Positions 18,732 through 26,870 of a DNA stretch of 64,000 nt are shown here, piece by piece. Made by a program: the position numbers and the translations under genes. The stretch comes from Actinopolyspora lacussalsi (GTDB lineage Bacteria; Actinomycetota; Actinomycetes; Mycobacteriales; Pseudonocardiaceae), in contig JAURUC010000001.1 of assembly GCA_030803735.1 (NCBI GenBank), positions 2,187,501 through 2,251,500 of the forward strand. The letters are read 5' to 3'. A model generated the notes under the pieces. The model saw only the letters and a list, made by a program, of their open reading frames with translations, was not told where the DNA came from and searched no databases. How positions within the stretch are numbered: the first letter of the stretch is position 1; each line of letters starts with the position of its first letter.

Positions 18732-18850
18732 CCCGTAGAGTCAATGACCACGCGTGAGTGACCGTGCCGATCCACGCCCAATGCGGCCGCCCTTCGGCCG
18801 GAACGCGCGAGTTCACGGCGATGATTGAGCATGCTGGACGCGGAGGCATC

Positions 18851-19171
18851 ATGGCTCAAGGGCACATCACAGCCAATTACCTGCCCGACGGGGACGATTG
18901 GGTGGTGCACGTCTCTTCCGACTGGGAATCGCGCAGCGCGCGTGCGCCGGGACTGATCGCGGCAAGGGTCCAGGCGGACCAGCTGATCGAGCAGCTGGCG
19001 CCCAATTCGGCCGGACGCGTGGTCATCCACTTACTGGACGGCGACGGTTTCGCCTTCAGCATCGCCTACTTACAGGCCCGGCACGGACTGTCCGATGAGG
19101 CCACCCGCGCGGCCGCCCAGCAGGCGGCCGCCGCGGCGGCGCAGCAGCATCCCGGTGGCTATCCCGGCTGA
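18851..19171 (+). CDS. Small hypothetical protein
   Basis: 106 residues; no family that I can name with confidence. An ANYLPDGDDWVVHVSSDWESR beta-type start is followed by a helix (APGLIAARVQADQLIEQL), another strand pair and a C-terminal Ala/Gln-rich helix. The strand-strand-helix pattern with an alpha-helical tail loosely recalls HicB-type folds, which is only a guess. ATG at 18851 has GGAGG 5 nt upstream. It lies alone, 119 bp after the mocA-like gene and upstream of a TetR regulator. Confidence 0.75.
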   Translation: MAQGHITANYLPDGDDWVVHVSSDWESRSARAPGLIAARVQADQLIEQLAPNSAGRVVIHLLDGDGFAFSIAYLQARHGLSDEATRAAAQQAAAAAAQQHPGGYPG

Positions 19172-19281
19172 ATGGTCGGGCTCGGACCGAACGAGGCTCA
19201 TCGGCGTCACCCGGCCGGTGTTCTCGGTGCACCACGGCGGCGAGCCGGGCCGGCGAAGCCCTACTACTAGGATGACGGCCC

Positions 19282-19938
19282 GTGAACACACCGATCGACC
19301 ACGATTGGGAAGCCGAGCATCCCGTGGGTGGCAGCCGCGCCCAGGACGCGGGAGCCACCCCGGCGCGGGGCAGACCGCGTGACGCCACCCGCGACGCCGC
19401 GCTGCGCGACGCCGCCCTCGAGGTGCTGGCCGAGGTCGGCTACCGCGCGTTGACCATGGACGCGGTGGCAGCTCAGGCGCGGGCGGGCAAAGCCACCATC
19501 TACCGCCGCTGGGAGTCCAAACTCGAACTGGTCATCGACACCTGCACCCAGCTGGCGCGACGGAACATTCCGCAACCGGACAACGGCTCGATGGAAAACG
19601 ATCTGCGCGAGTTCCTCAGCGCGTTCGCGGAGTTCCTCAGCGGCCCGGTCGGCAAGGGCGCGCAGGCACTCGTCGGCGAGCTGCCGCACGAGCCGGAGCT
19701 CGCCGCCGCCTTCCGGGACTCCTTCCTGCTGCCGCAGCGCGACGTGCTGCGCAGCATCATCGACCGCGGCGTGGAACGGGGTGAGACGAGCGAGCACGCC
19801 CCGGTGGACACCGTGGTGGAGCTCGCCGGGGCCGCGTTGATCCACCGGTTGATGCTGACCGGGGAACCACTGGACCAGCCCTTCGTGGAGCGACTGCTGC
19901 GCGAGGCACTGCTGCCACTGCTGCGCCGGAGTCCTTAG
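19282..19938 (+). CDS. TetR/AcrR-family transcriptional regulator
   Basis: 218 residues. The N-terminal helix-turn-helix spans about 37-83: RDAALEVLAEVGYRALTMDAVAAQARAGKATIYRRWESK, the classic TetR pattern with YRRW at the recognition-helix end. The C-terminal half resembles the TetR_C_16/YcdC-type ligand domain (PLDQPFVERLLREALLPLL). GTG at 19282. The N-terminus before residue 30 is acidic and probably disordered. No divergently transcribed target lies next to it, so its regulon cannot be read from context. Confidence 0.92.
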   Translation: MNTPIDHDWEAEHPVGGSRAQDAGATPARGRPRDATRDAALRDAALEVLAEVGYRALTMDAVAAQARAGKATIYRRWESKLELVIDTCTQLARRNIPQPDNGSMENDLREFLSAFAEFLSGPVGKGAQALVGELPHEPELAAAFRDSFLLPQRDVLRSIIDRGVERGETSEHAPVDTVVELAGAALIHRLMLTGEPLDQPFVERLLREALLPLLRRSP

Positions 19939-20012
19939 TCTTCCTCGCGGAACGAGCCGCCCGTTCGGGTACCGGCGCCTCGCGACGTCGAACCGCCGGT
20001 CCCCCCGTGCCC

Positions 20013-20041
20013 GCAAGCCGGTCGGACCGCGGCCGGCTTGC
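20013..20041. terminator. Bidirectional terminator, tetR and DUF3618 genes
   Basis: GCAAGCCGG (20013-20021) pairs with CCGGCTTGC (20033-20041) around an 11-nt loop, between the convergent ends of the TetR and DUF3618 genes. Confidence 0.6.
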
Positions 20042-20055
20042 CTCGGCAGGGAGCT

Positions 20056-20277
20056 TCAGCGCAGCAATTTGCGCAGCACCAGAACCGCCGTCAGCGCGCC
20101 CGCACCGATCAACGCGTAGCGGATCCGGGGGTCCTCCAGTTTCTCCCGCACGGTGGCTTTGCCCACCTCGACGGCGCGAGTGGGGTTGGCCTTGGTTTCC
20201 AGCTCGTCCAGCGAAGCTGCGAGCGCCTCACGAGCCTTTTCGATGTCGCGCTGGATGGCGTCGGGATCGCGGGCCAC
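20056..20277 (-). CDS. DUF3618 family membrane-anchored protein
   Basis: 73 residues. A charged N-terminal helix (DPDAIQRDIEKAREALAASLDELETKANP) is followed by a basic stretch and a single C-terminal membrane helix (YALIGAGALTAVLVLRKLL), the layout of actinobacterial DUF3618 proteins, whose function is unknown. GTG at 20277 has GAGGAGG close upstream; a longer form from 20373 would add a proline-rich leader and is less likely. Confidence 0.88.
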   Translation of the reverse strand: MARDPDAIQRDIEKAREALAASLDELETKANPTRAVEVGKATVREKLEDPRIRYALIGAGALTAVLVLRKLLR

Positions 20278-20482
20278 CTGTCCTCCTCGTACTCGCCGGG
20301 GTCTCGGCATCGGGTGAGCGTACGCGCGCCCGGGGAGCGGGGCTCCCGGCTCGGGCACTCTGGCTGTGCACACCGTAGATCACACCACAGCACCAACGGG
20401 TGGTGGAGCTGCCCGTGTCGCGGAACGGTCGGACGGGACCTGCCCGTCACGTGGCGGTGTGGATCGGTATCCTGACCCGTGA

Positions 20483-20556
20483 GGGGCCGTAGCCCAATTG
20501 GCAGAGGCACTAGGTTTAGGTCCTAGCCAGTGCGGGTTCGAGTCCCGCCGGCCTCA
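20483..20556 (+). tRNA. tRNA with UAG anticodon (Leu codon CUA), short variable loop
   Basis: 74 nt fold into a full cloverleaf. Acceptor GGGGCCG (20483-20489) pairs with CGGCCTC (20549-20555), discriminator A at 20556. Anticodon stem CTAGG/CCTAG (20510-20514/20522-20526) encloses TTTAGGT, giving anticodon TAG at 20517-20519, which reads CUA (Leu). T-arm GCGGG-TTCGAGT-CCCGC is 20532-20548. The D-arm loop AATTGGCAGA and 3-bp D-stem resemble tRNA-Leu, but the variable region is only 5 nt (20527-20531), whereas ordinary bacterial tRNA-Leu has a long extra arm. CCA is not encoded. Amino-acid identity is therefore uncertain. Confidence 0.9.
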
Positions 20557-20697
20557 CTCTCGCGCGGTTCCGCTGTGCTTCTCTTCCGCCCGCGACCGGT
20601 CCGGTGACGCTTCCCGGAGCGTTCCCCGGTTTGTGGGCACTCACACAACACGTGGACACAGCTGATCTCTCCACCGAGGATTGTCCGGACAACTAAA
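20557..20697. other. Gap between tRNA and riboswitch
   Basis: About 140 bp with no gene seen. It probably holds the promoter for the cobalamin-regulated transport operon; no clear -35/-10 pair can be assigned by eye. Confidence 0.4.
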
Positions 20698-20790
20698 CCG
20701 GCAGTGGTCGGGGGAAGTCCGGTGCGAATCCGGCGCTGACCCGCAACGGTGAGCTCGTTCGAGCAAGCCCGAGAACCCGTCGCTGCCGAT
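20698..20790 (+). ncRNA. Cobalamin riboswitch aptamer (compact)
   Basis: Conserved cobalamin-aptamer blocks are visible in order: GGGGGAAGTCCGGTG, the AATCCGGCGCTGACCCGC segment, CAACGGTGA, a small hairpin GCTCGTTCGAGC, and the B12-box-like AAGCCCGAGAACCCG. The ends close by P1 pairing CGGCAG (20699-20704) with CTGCCG (20783-20788). At about 90 nt it is shorter than many adenosylcobalamin riboswitches. It controls the ABC importer downstream, most simply by repression when cobalamin is plentiful. Confidence 0.9.
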
Positions 20791-20834
20791 GAGAGCCCCG
20801 CGGTACGCGCCGCGGTGGGCGAAGCTCCACGACC

Positions 20835-20918
20835 GTCGAGGATCGCGGGAGGGAGCACCGGCACAGCCGCCAAGAGGCGGTGACCCCGTGCGCGTGGTGC
20901 CCCCGCGCGGTCCTCGAC
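20835..20918 (+). promoter_or_regulatory. Putative riboswitch expression platform hairpin
   Basis: GTCGAGGA (20835-20842) pairs with TCCTCGAC (20911-20918), continued by CGCGGG (20844-20849) with CCCGCG (20902-20907); nested inside is CCGCC-aaga-GGCGG (20867-20880). It lies between the aptamer and the permease start, so it could be a terminator or a structure that hides the ribosome-binding region. Mechanism is inferred from base pairing only. Confidence 0.5.
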
Positions 20919-20942
20919 CGCGAACGAAAGGCACCTCCCGTT

Positions 20943-22184
20943 GTGCGACAAAGCTTCACCTCCGATGCGACCACGCGCTCTTCCCCTGTCGCGGAACCGC
21001 GAACCGGTTCCGACGGGTGCGCACCGGCGATGAACGACACGAGCACCGTCGAGCGAGCCGCTTCGGACTCGACGACACGGCCGAACGACAGTGCAGACGA
21101 CAACTTCCCCGAGGATGGATCCGAACGGACGAAGTCGGAAAACCGCCCCGGACGAGCCCGGCTACCGCTGTTGTGCACGCTGTTCGGTGCCGCACTGTTG
21201 GTCTCGGTTATCTGCGGCGTGGCCCTGGGGCCGACCGGTATCCCGTTCGGCAAGACCGTCGAGCTGCTGTACCAGGCGCTGCGCGGTGGAGTCGTTCCGG
21301 CCGAGGACTCGGGGCTCTACTACATCATCTGGGACGTCCGGCTTCCCCGCGTGCTGCTCGCCGCGGTTGTCGGTGCCGGGCTGAGCACCGTCGGAGTGGC
21401 GACCCAGGCGATGGTGCGCAACGCGCTGGCGGACCCGTTCGTGCTCGGCATCTCCTCGGGCGCCTCGGTGGGCGCCAGCGCCGTCGCGCTCTACGGAATC
21501 CTGGGGGCTCTCGGACTGTACGCACTTTCCACCGCGGCGTTCCTCGGTGCGTTGGGAGCGACGGCGCTGGTGTATCTGATCGCCCGTACCGCGGACGGGC
21601 TGACCCCGCTGCGGCTGATCCTGACCGGCACTGCGATGTCCTACGGTTTCTCCGCCGTCACCACCCTGCTGATCTTCCAGTCGCCGAACGGCAACGCGGC
21701 CAAGTCCGTGATGTTCTGGCTGCTGGGCAGCCTCGGCGGTGTTACGTGGCGTTCGCTGCCCGTGGCCGCGGTGGTCGTCTGCTGTGGAATCGGCTACCTG
21801 CTGCTTTCCGGCAACCGGCTCAACGCGCTGGCGATGGGTGACGAGACGGCCACGACGCTGGGAGTCGATCCCGCGAAGTTCCGCCGCGAGCTGTTCGTAC
21901 TCGCCGCGGCCGTCACCGGGGTGCTGGTCGCGGTCAGCGGCGCGGTCGGCTTCGTCGGCCTGATGTTGCCGCACCTGGTCCGGCTGCTCGTCGGCGCCGA
22001 CCACCGGCGAGTACTGCCGCTGGCCCCGTTGGCGGGCGCGGTGTTCCTGGTGTGGACGGATGTGCTGGCACGAACCGTCGCCGCTCCGGAGCAGCTGCCG
22101 CTCGGTGTGATCACGGCGGCGATCGGTGTGCCCTGCTTCCTGCTGTTGCTGCGCCGCCGCGGCGCCACGTTGGGAGGCCGCTGA
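20943..22184 (+). CDS. btuC: Cobalamin/corrinoid ABC importer permease (FecCD family)
   Basis: 413 residues from GTG at 20943. After a hydrophilic N-terminus (about 1-70) come about ten membrane helices of the BtuC/FecCD family, with the conserved FVLGISSGASVGA, LILTGTAMSYGFSA, FWLLGSLGG, and VGFVGLMLPHLVRLLVG-DHR segments that contact the ATPase. FecCD permeases import vitamin B12, haem or siderophores; the cobalamin riboswitch upstream points to B12 or another corrinoid. The start is doubtful: ATG at 21030 would remove 29 low-complexity residues but lacks a Shine-Dalgarno site. The stop overlaps the ATPase start. Confidence 0.9.
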   Translation: MRQSFTSDATTRSSPVAEPRTGSDGCAPAMNDTSTVERAASDSTTRPNDSADDNFPEDGSERTKSENRPGRARLPLLCTLFGAALLVSVICGVALGPTGIPFGKTVELLYQALRGGVVPAEDSGLYYIIWDVRLPRVLLAAVVGAGLSTVGVATQAMVRNALADPFVLGISSGASVGASAVALYGILGALGLYALSTAAFLGALGATALVYLIARTADGLTPLRLILTGTAMSYGFSAVTTLLIFQSPNGNAAKSVMFWLLGSLGGVTWRSLPVAAVVVCCGIGYLLLSGNRLNALAMGDETATTLGVDPAKFRRELFVLAAAVTGVLVAVSGAVGFVGLMLPHLVRLLVGADHRRVLPLAPLAGAVFLVWTDVLARTVAAPEQLPLGVITAAIGVPCFLLLLRRRGATLGGR

Positions 22185-22954
22185 TGGATCTGGAGCTGCG
22201 AGAGGTGGCCGTTTCCGCCGCGGGCAAGCGGATCGTCGAGGACGTGAACCTGCGGGTGCCCTCGGGTGGGCTCGTCGGCCTGGTCGGTCCCAACGGCAGC
22301 GGCAAGTCCAGCACGCTGCGCTGTGTCTACCGGACGATGCGCCCGGATCGGGGCAGCATTCGACTCGGTGGCCGGAACCTGGTCGCCATGTCGTTGCGCG
22401 AGAGTGCTCGACTGACCGCTGCGCTGCCCCAGGAGTCGCGGTCCGAATTCGACTTCACCGTCACCGAGGTCGTCGAGATGGGACGAACCCCGCACCGCGA
22501 GTCCACCCTGGAACCGAACGGTTACGGACCGATCGAAGCACTGCGCGCGGTGGACTGCCTGCACCTGGCGGAGCGAGGCGTCCTCTCACTTTCGGGCGGG
22601 GAGAAGCAGCGGGTGCTCATCGCGCGGGCACTGGTTCAGCGGCCGGAACTGCTGGTGCTGGACGAGCCCACCAATCATCTCGACATTCGCCACCAGCTGG
22701 AGGTGCTCTCGCTGGTGCGTCGGCTGGGCATCACGACACTGACGGCGCTGCACGACCTGAACCTGGCGGCTGCCTGGTGCGACCACGTCCACGTGCTGCA
22801 ACGGGGACGTGTCGTGGCTGGTGGGCCTCCCGGTGAAGTACTGACCCCCGAAACCGTCGGCGCGGTTTTCGGAGTCCGGGTGCACGTGGTCGAACACCCG
22901 GAGACGAGAGTTCCGCAGCTGCTCTTCGCGCCCGCCGAAACCACTGATGCCTGA
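22184..22954 (+). CDS. btuD: Cobalamin/corrinoid ABC importer ATPase
   Basis: 256 residues. Walker A GPNGSGKSS at 35-43, Q-loop region ALPQESRSEF, ABC signature LSGGEKQR, Walker B LLVLDEPTNHLD and the switch histidine in LTALHDLNLA are all present. This is the energising subunit for the FecCD permease. ATG at 22184 overlaps the permease stop (TGATG) and has GGGAGG upstream, so the pair is coupled. Located between permease and lipoprotein of the riboswitch-controlled operon. Confidence 0.95.
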   Translation: MDLELREVAVSAAGKRIVEDVNLRVPSGGLVGLVGPNGSGKSSTLRCVYRTMRPDRGSIRLGGRNLVAMSLRESARLTAALPQESRSEFDFTVTEVVEMGRTPHRESTLEPNGYGPIEALRAVDCLHLAERGVLSLSGGEKQRVLIARALVQRPELLVLDEPTNHLDIRHQLEVLSLVRRLGITTLTALHDLNLAAAWCDHVHVLQRGRVVAGGPPGEVLTPETVGAVFGVRVHVVEHPETRVPQLLFAPAETTDA

Positions 22955-22992
22955 GCGATTCGACCCGACAACGATTCGAGGGGACACCAAGG

Positions 22993-24018
22993 ATGGGCAA
23001 ATACCGAACGTCGACGGTTCGGGGGACGGCGTTGCTGTTCACGAGCGCGTTGCTGCTCGGCGGCTGCGGGGCGGAAGTGGCATCGGAGTCCTCCGGGGAC
23101 GTGCCGGAACGGTTCCCGGTGACGCTGACCAACTGCGAGCGGGAGCACACTTACGAAACCCCGCCGGAGAAGGTGGTCACCAACGACATCGCGATCACCG
23201 AGATCATGTTCGCGCTCGGGCTGGAGGACCGGATGGCCGGGTACTTCCTGTCCGACGGACAGCGGCGTGGCGCGGCGAGCTCCCCGTGGAAACAGCAGTT
23301 CGAGCGGGTCCCGCACCTGTCCGAGGAAATGGGAATGGAACAGATCCGCGAGGCGGACGCGGACATGGTCTTCGCCGGGTGGAACTACGGATTCGGCGAG
23401 TCGGAACGCCTCACCCCGAAACGGCTGAGGTCCGAGGGAATCGAGTCCTACGTGCTCAGCGAGTCCTGCCGGGCGGGTGAGACCGACAAGCGGGGCATCA
23501 TGCCCCCGCTGGAGGCGCTCTACACCGACCTCCGCGATCTCGGCGAGCTGTTCGGCGTTACGGAACGGGCCGAGAGACTCGTCTCCGAGTACAAGAGCAC
23601 CATCGAGCGGGCCAACCCCGACACGGCCGAAGGGGAGCGCCCCACGGTGTTCCTCTACGACTCGGGGCAGAGCGAGCCCTTCACCTCCGGTAACGGCGGG
23701 GCGGCCGATCAGATCATCAACAAGGCGGGCGGCAGGAACGTCTTCGCCGATCTCGACGACAGCTGGGTCTCGGTGAGCTGGGAAACCGTGCTGCGCGCCG
23801 ATCCGGACGTAATCCTGATCAACGACTACGGGAACAAGAGCGTACGGGACAAGACCGACTTCCTCCGCGCCCATCCCGCGCTTTCGCAGCTGGAGGCAGT
23901 GCGGCAGGAACGGTTCATCGACCTGCCCTACGCGGCTCTGGTGGAGGGACCGCGCAACCCCTCGGCGGTGCGCGAGCTCGCCGCGTTCCTGGAGTCCGTA
24001 CCGACCTCGAACGGCTGA
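22993..24018 (+). CDS. btuF: Cobalamin/corrinoid-binding lipoprotein (BtuF/FecB family)
   Basis: 341 residues. The signal peptide ends in the lipobox LLGGC, with C25 as the lipidated residue, so the mature protein is anchored outside the membrane. The body is a two-lobe periplasmic-binding-protein family 2 fold: VVTNDIAITEIMFALGLEDRMAGY, DADMVFAGWNY, and ADPDVILINDYG. It should capture the corrinoid and hand it to the permease. ATG at 22993 has GAGGGG upstream. It is the third gene of the riboswitch-controlled operon, 38 bp after the ATPase. Binding of a ferric siderophore instead is possible from the family alone. Confidence 0.9.
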   Translation: MGKYRTSTVRGTALLFTSALLLGGCGAEVASESSGDVPERFPVTLTNCEREHTYETPPEKVVTNDIAITEIMFALGLEDRMAGYFLSDGQRRGAASSPWKQQFERVPHLSEEMGMEQIREADADMVFAGWNYGFGESERLTPKRLRSEGIESYVLSESCRAGETDKRGIMPPLEALYTDLRDLGELFGVTERAERLVSEYKSTIERANPDTAEGERPTVFLYDSGQSEPFTSGNGGAADQIINKAGGRNVFADLDDSWVSVSWETVLRADPDVILINDYGNKSVRDKTDFLRAHPALSQLEAVRQERFIDLPYAALVEGPRNPSAVRELAAFLESVPTSNG

Positions 24019-24148
24019 TTCGCCGCGGGTGTCGCCGATGTCGACCGAGACGTCTCGCTTCCGAGCACCGTGTCGGAACGGTCACCCCACCACGGCGGGA
24101 AACTCCCCTGCCAGAATGAGGGGGACCACGAGCTGCACGGAGGTGGCG

Positions 24149-24661
24149 ATGATCGACGTCGGCGGCACCGAGGGCGGTGTGCGGCTGCGGCCACCGCGAC
24201 ACCGGGTCGCCCGCCGGGCCGTGCTCTGGTGGAGCTGCCAGGCCGTCTCCCGAGTGGCGGTGCTCCTGCTGGCACTCGGCGGAGCGGCCTGGTGGCTGCC
24301 CGCGGTCCGCGAGTGGTTGGTGCTCGCCCTGATCGTGTGCGGGGTGCTCGGGATCGGCTACGTCGCGGTGATGCCCTGGTGGCGCTACCGCGTGCACCGC
24401 TGGGAAACCACCGATTCGGCCGTGTACACCGCCGCGGGCTGGGTGAGCAGGGAATGGCGGGTGGCCCCGATGTCGCGGATCCAGACCGTGGACACCGCGC
24501 GGGGACCGCTGCAACGCGCGCTCGGGCTCTCCAGCGTCACCGTCACCACCGCTTCCGCTGCTGGACCGCTGAGCATCGACGGCCTGGAGCGGGACGTGGC
24601 CGCGGAGCTCGCGGAGCGGCTCACCAGAACCACGCAGGCCACTCCGGGTGATGCCACTTGA
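24149..24661 (+). CDS. PH-domain membrane protein (YdbS-like)
   Basis: 170 residues. Two membrane helices (about 33-50 and 58-80) are followed by a bacterial PH (bPH2) domain starting at YRVHRWETTDSAVYTAAGWVSREWRVAPMSRIQTVDTARGPLQRALGLSSVTVTTAS. YdbS/YdbT proteins occur as pairs; their role is poorly known (in Bacillus linked to stress/bacteriocin resistance). ATG at 24149 has GGAGG 5 nt upstream. Its stop overlaps the TTG start of the following PH-domain gene, so the two are coupled. Confidence 0.88.
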   Translation: MIDVGGTEGGVRLRPPRHRVARRAVLWWSCQAVSRVAVLLLALGGAAWWLPAVREWLVLALIVCGVLGIGYVAVMPWWRYRVHRWETTDSAVYTAAGWVSREWRVAPMSRIQTVDTARGPLQRALGLSSVTVTTASAAGPLSIDGLERDVAAELAERLTRTTQATPGDAT

Positions 24662-26472
24662 GTGAACCATCCGCCGAATACTCCGCTACCGAGCAGCCCA
24701 ATGGCGAGCAGCCCAATGGCGAGCAGCCCAATGGCGAGCAGCCCGGTGGCGAGCAGCCCGGTGGCGAGCAGCCCAATGGCGAGCAGCCCGGTGGCGAATC
24801 CCCCACCGGCACCCGACCGGGGGCACCGGATTCGTTCGAGGCCTGGCAACGACTCGATCCGAAAGCGATTCTCGCCTCGACAGTGCTGGTCATCGCGCCG
24901 ATGTTTCCGGTGGTGGGGGTGATGGCGCTTTCCCGCGACAGCTCCTTGCGCGCGTTGGGCACGGCGGGTATCTGGCTGACCGTCGTCCTGCTCACCACGC
25001 TGGGATCCTGGCTGCACTGGTACTTCACCCGGTTCCGGGTCACGGACGAACGGTTCGAGCTGCGGCAGGGCAACATCTCGCGGAGTTTCAGTTCCGTCCC
25101 GCGCGAACGCATTCGCAGTGTCGATCTGACCGCACCCGTGGTGCACCGGATGCTGGGGATCTCGGTGGTCAAGATCGGCACCGGCAGGCAGTCCATAAGC
25201 GACAGCGACGTCAAACTGGACGCGCTGCCCACGGCCAGGGCGGAGCAGCTGCGTGAGCTGTTGCTGCGGCCCCGAACCGGCCCGACGAGCGGGAGCGGGA
25301 GCGGGAGCGGCGGATCCGGAACCGAGCCCTTCGGACCCGGCCGGTCCGGGACCGTCGAGGGGGAGACCGGCGCGGAACTGGCTCGGATGCGCCCGAGCTG
25401 GTACCTCTACAGCACCCTGACCGCTTCACTGCTGCTGGTCACCTGGGCCGCGGTCGGCTCTGCGATGAGCACCCTCAGCGACGTGTTCCGCGCGCTCTGG
25501 GCCTCCGACACCGCGACCGATTGGTTCTCCGACAAGGCGATGTCGGTGTGGAGCCACGTCCCCGTGTGGTTGGTGGTCGTCTCGGCCGTGGTGACGGTGC
25601 TGCTCGGTGGCCTGCTGGGGGCGCTGGCACTGTCCGTCGAGATGTGGTGGGGATTCCGTCTCACCAGGGAGAGCGACACCACGCTCCGGACGAGGCGGGG
25701 ACTGCTGACGACCCGCGCCGTCTCGCTGGAACGGCGCAGGCTGCGCGGGGTGGAGCTGGCCGAGCCGCTGCTGCTGCGGTGGGCCGGTGGCAGCAGGCTC
25801 ACCGCCGTAGCCACCGGGTTGGGACAGGGCGCCACGTCGGGACGATCGGACAACAAGGCGCTGCTTCCCCCCGCGCCGCGCGGGGTCGCCGAGCGAACCG
25901 CCGCAGGGGTGCTGGAACGCTCCGATTCGCTCGACGGCGGGAGTCCGCTGTGTGCACACCCGCGTACCGCGCTGCGACGGCGACTGACACGAGCACTGCT
26001 TCCCGTGGTCGCGGTCTCGGTCGCGCTCGCGGTGGCCGCGACACGCACCGAGTTGATCCCGTGGTGGAGTTGGTCGGTGCCGCTGTTGGCGGGTTTCCCG
26101 GCGGCCGCTTTCGCCTGGGACGCCTACCGCAATCTGGGACACGGTCACAGCGACGAGTACCTCGTCACGCGCTACGGCACCGGAGTCAAGCGCACCGTGC
26201 TGCTGCAGCGCGAGGGGATCATCGGGTGGCGCATCAGCCAGTCGCCGGTGCAACGACTTACCGGTCTGCTCACCGTGGGTGCCACCACCGCGGCGGGGGA
26301 CGGCTGTTACTACGTTCCCGACGCGGGAGCGGAGCAGGGACTGGCATTCGCCGAACGCTGCGTGCCGGGCCTGCTCGAACCCTTTCTGGAAAAGAATTCG
26401 GAATCCGCCAGGGAGTCCACGACCCCGCCGAACGATTCCCCCTCCGAGAGCGGGAACGAAACGACCCCCTAA
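24658..26472 (+). CDS. PH-domain membrane protein (YdbT-like) with Gly-Glu-Gln-Pro repeats
   Basis: 604 residues. The N-terminus (about 11-46) is seven copies of a five-residue repeat EQPNG/EQPGG, encoded by a 15-bp tandem repeat. Then come three bPH2 units with membrane helices: one at about 75-205 (FRVTDERFELRQGNISRSFSSVPRERIRSVDLTAPVVHRMLG), a Gly/Ser linker, a second around 320-420 and a third near 495-575 (YLVTRYGTGVKRTVLLQREGIIGWRISQSPVQRLTGL). This is the YdbT layout. TTG at 24658 overlaps the preceding stop. Function unknown beyond membrane association. Confidence 0.87.
   Translation: MSEPSAEYSATEQPNGEQPNGEQPNGEQPGGEQPGGEQPNGEQPGGESPTGTRPGAPDSFEAWQRLDPKAILASTVLVIAPMFPVVGVMALSRDSSLRALGTAGIWLTVVLLTTLGSWLHWYFTRFRVTDERFELRQGNISRSFSSVPRERIRSVDLTAPVVHRMLGISVVKIGTGRQSISDSDVKLDALPTARAEQLRELLLRPRTGPTSGSGSGSGGSGTEPFGPGRSGTVEGETGAELARMRPSWYLYSTLTASLLLVTWAAVGSAMSTLSDVFRALWASDTATDWFSDKAMSVWSHVPVWLVVVSAVVTVLLGGLLGALALSVEMWWGFRLTRESDTTLRTRRGLLTTRAVSLERRRLRGVELAEPLLLRWAGGSRLTAVATGLGQGATSGRSDNKALLPPAPRGVAERTAAGVLERSDSLDGGSPLCAHPRTALRRRLTRALLPVVAVSVALAVAATRTELIPWWSWSVPLLAGFPAAAFAWDAYRNLGHGHSDEYLVTRYGTGVKRTVLLQREGIIGWRISQSPVQRLTGLLTVGATTAAGDGCYYVPDAGAEQGLAFAERCVPGLLEPFLEKNSESARESTTPPNDSPSESGNETTP
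24691..24795 (+). repeat. 15-bp tandem repeat, seven units
   Basis: Seven uninterrupted 15-bp units gagcagcccAATggc or gagcagcccGGTggc in the order A A A G G A G. They keep frame and encode EQPNG/EQPGG in the YdbT-like protein, a region likely to vary in copy number by slippage. Confidence 0.95.
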
Positions 26473-26678
26473 TACGAAGATTACTCACCCGTACCGACGG
26501 ATCGGAAATCACGGAAAGACACGTCATCCGCCGACGCGCGATTCTTCGCGCGAAACGCCGCGGAACCCCACCCGCGCGACACGAACCCCGGGACAAAACC
26601 GCGGTTACCGGCGAGCTCGGAACGGACACCGCCACACCGTGCCGCACCGGGCGGGAATCATCCCTCACCGGGACGGGA

Positions 26679-26870
26679 TCAGTTCCGGCAGGACTCACCC
26701 TTGAGCATGCTCAGGAACGAGACCCACTGCCGCATGCCCACCGAGAGCTGTCCCGCGGGCGGATTCTTGCTGTCACGCACCCACACGGCGGTGTTCGCGA
26801 AACCGACCTCGACACACTGCCCCTGCCCCTGAGTCCGACTGCTGCTGCGCCATGACAAGAGTTCGCTCAT
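26679..26870 (-). CDS. DUF397 domain protein
   Basis: 63 residues, the normal size. DUF397 features: LSWRSSSRTQGQGQCVEVGF near the start, VWVRDSKNP in the middle and a WVSFLSMLK helix near the end. These small proteins are almost always encoded next to a helix-turn-helix DUF5753 regulator in actinobacteria and are thought to act with it, in some cases in toxin-antitoxin-like or developmental control. ATG at 26870 directly follows the stop of the XRE gene. Confidence 0.93.
   Translation of the reverse strand: MSELLSWRSSSRTQGQGQCVEVGFANTAVWVRDSKNPPAGQLSVGMRQWVSFLSMLKGESCRN

Noticed and set aside
20511..20526. Possible bldA-type tRNA (UAA anticodon, reads TTA)
   Set aside because: The anticodon loop is TTTAGGT, so the anticodon is TAG, not TAA; this tRNA would read CUA rather than the UUA codons in the NACHT gene.
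22993..24018. Ferric-siderophore binding protein instead of a corrinoid binder
   Set aside because: The fold alone allows it, but the cobalamin riboswitch directly upstream of the operon makes a corrinoid substrate more likely.
24691..24795. CRISPR array
   Set aside because: The 15-bp units are contiguous without spacers and encode peptide repeats; no cas genes are present in the window.
26473..26678. Small gene between the YdbT-like and DUF397 genes
   Set aside because: Frames there are short, Arg/Pro/Thr-rich and lack a ribosome-binding site; considered non-coding.
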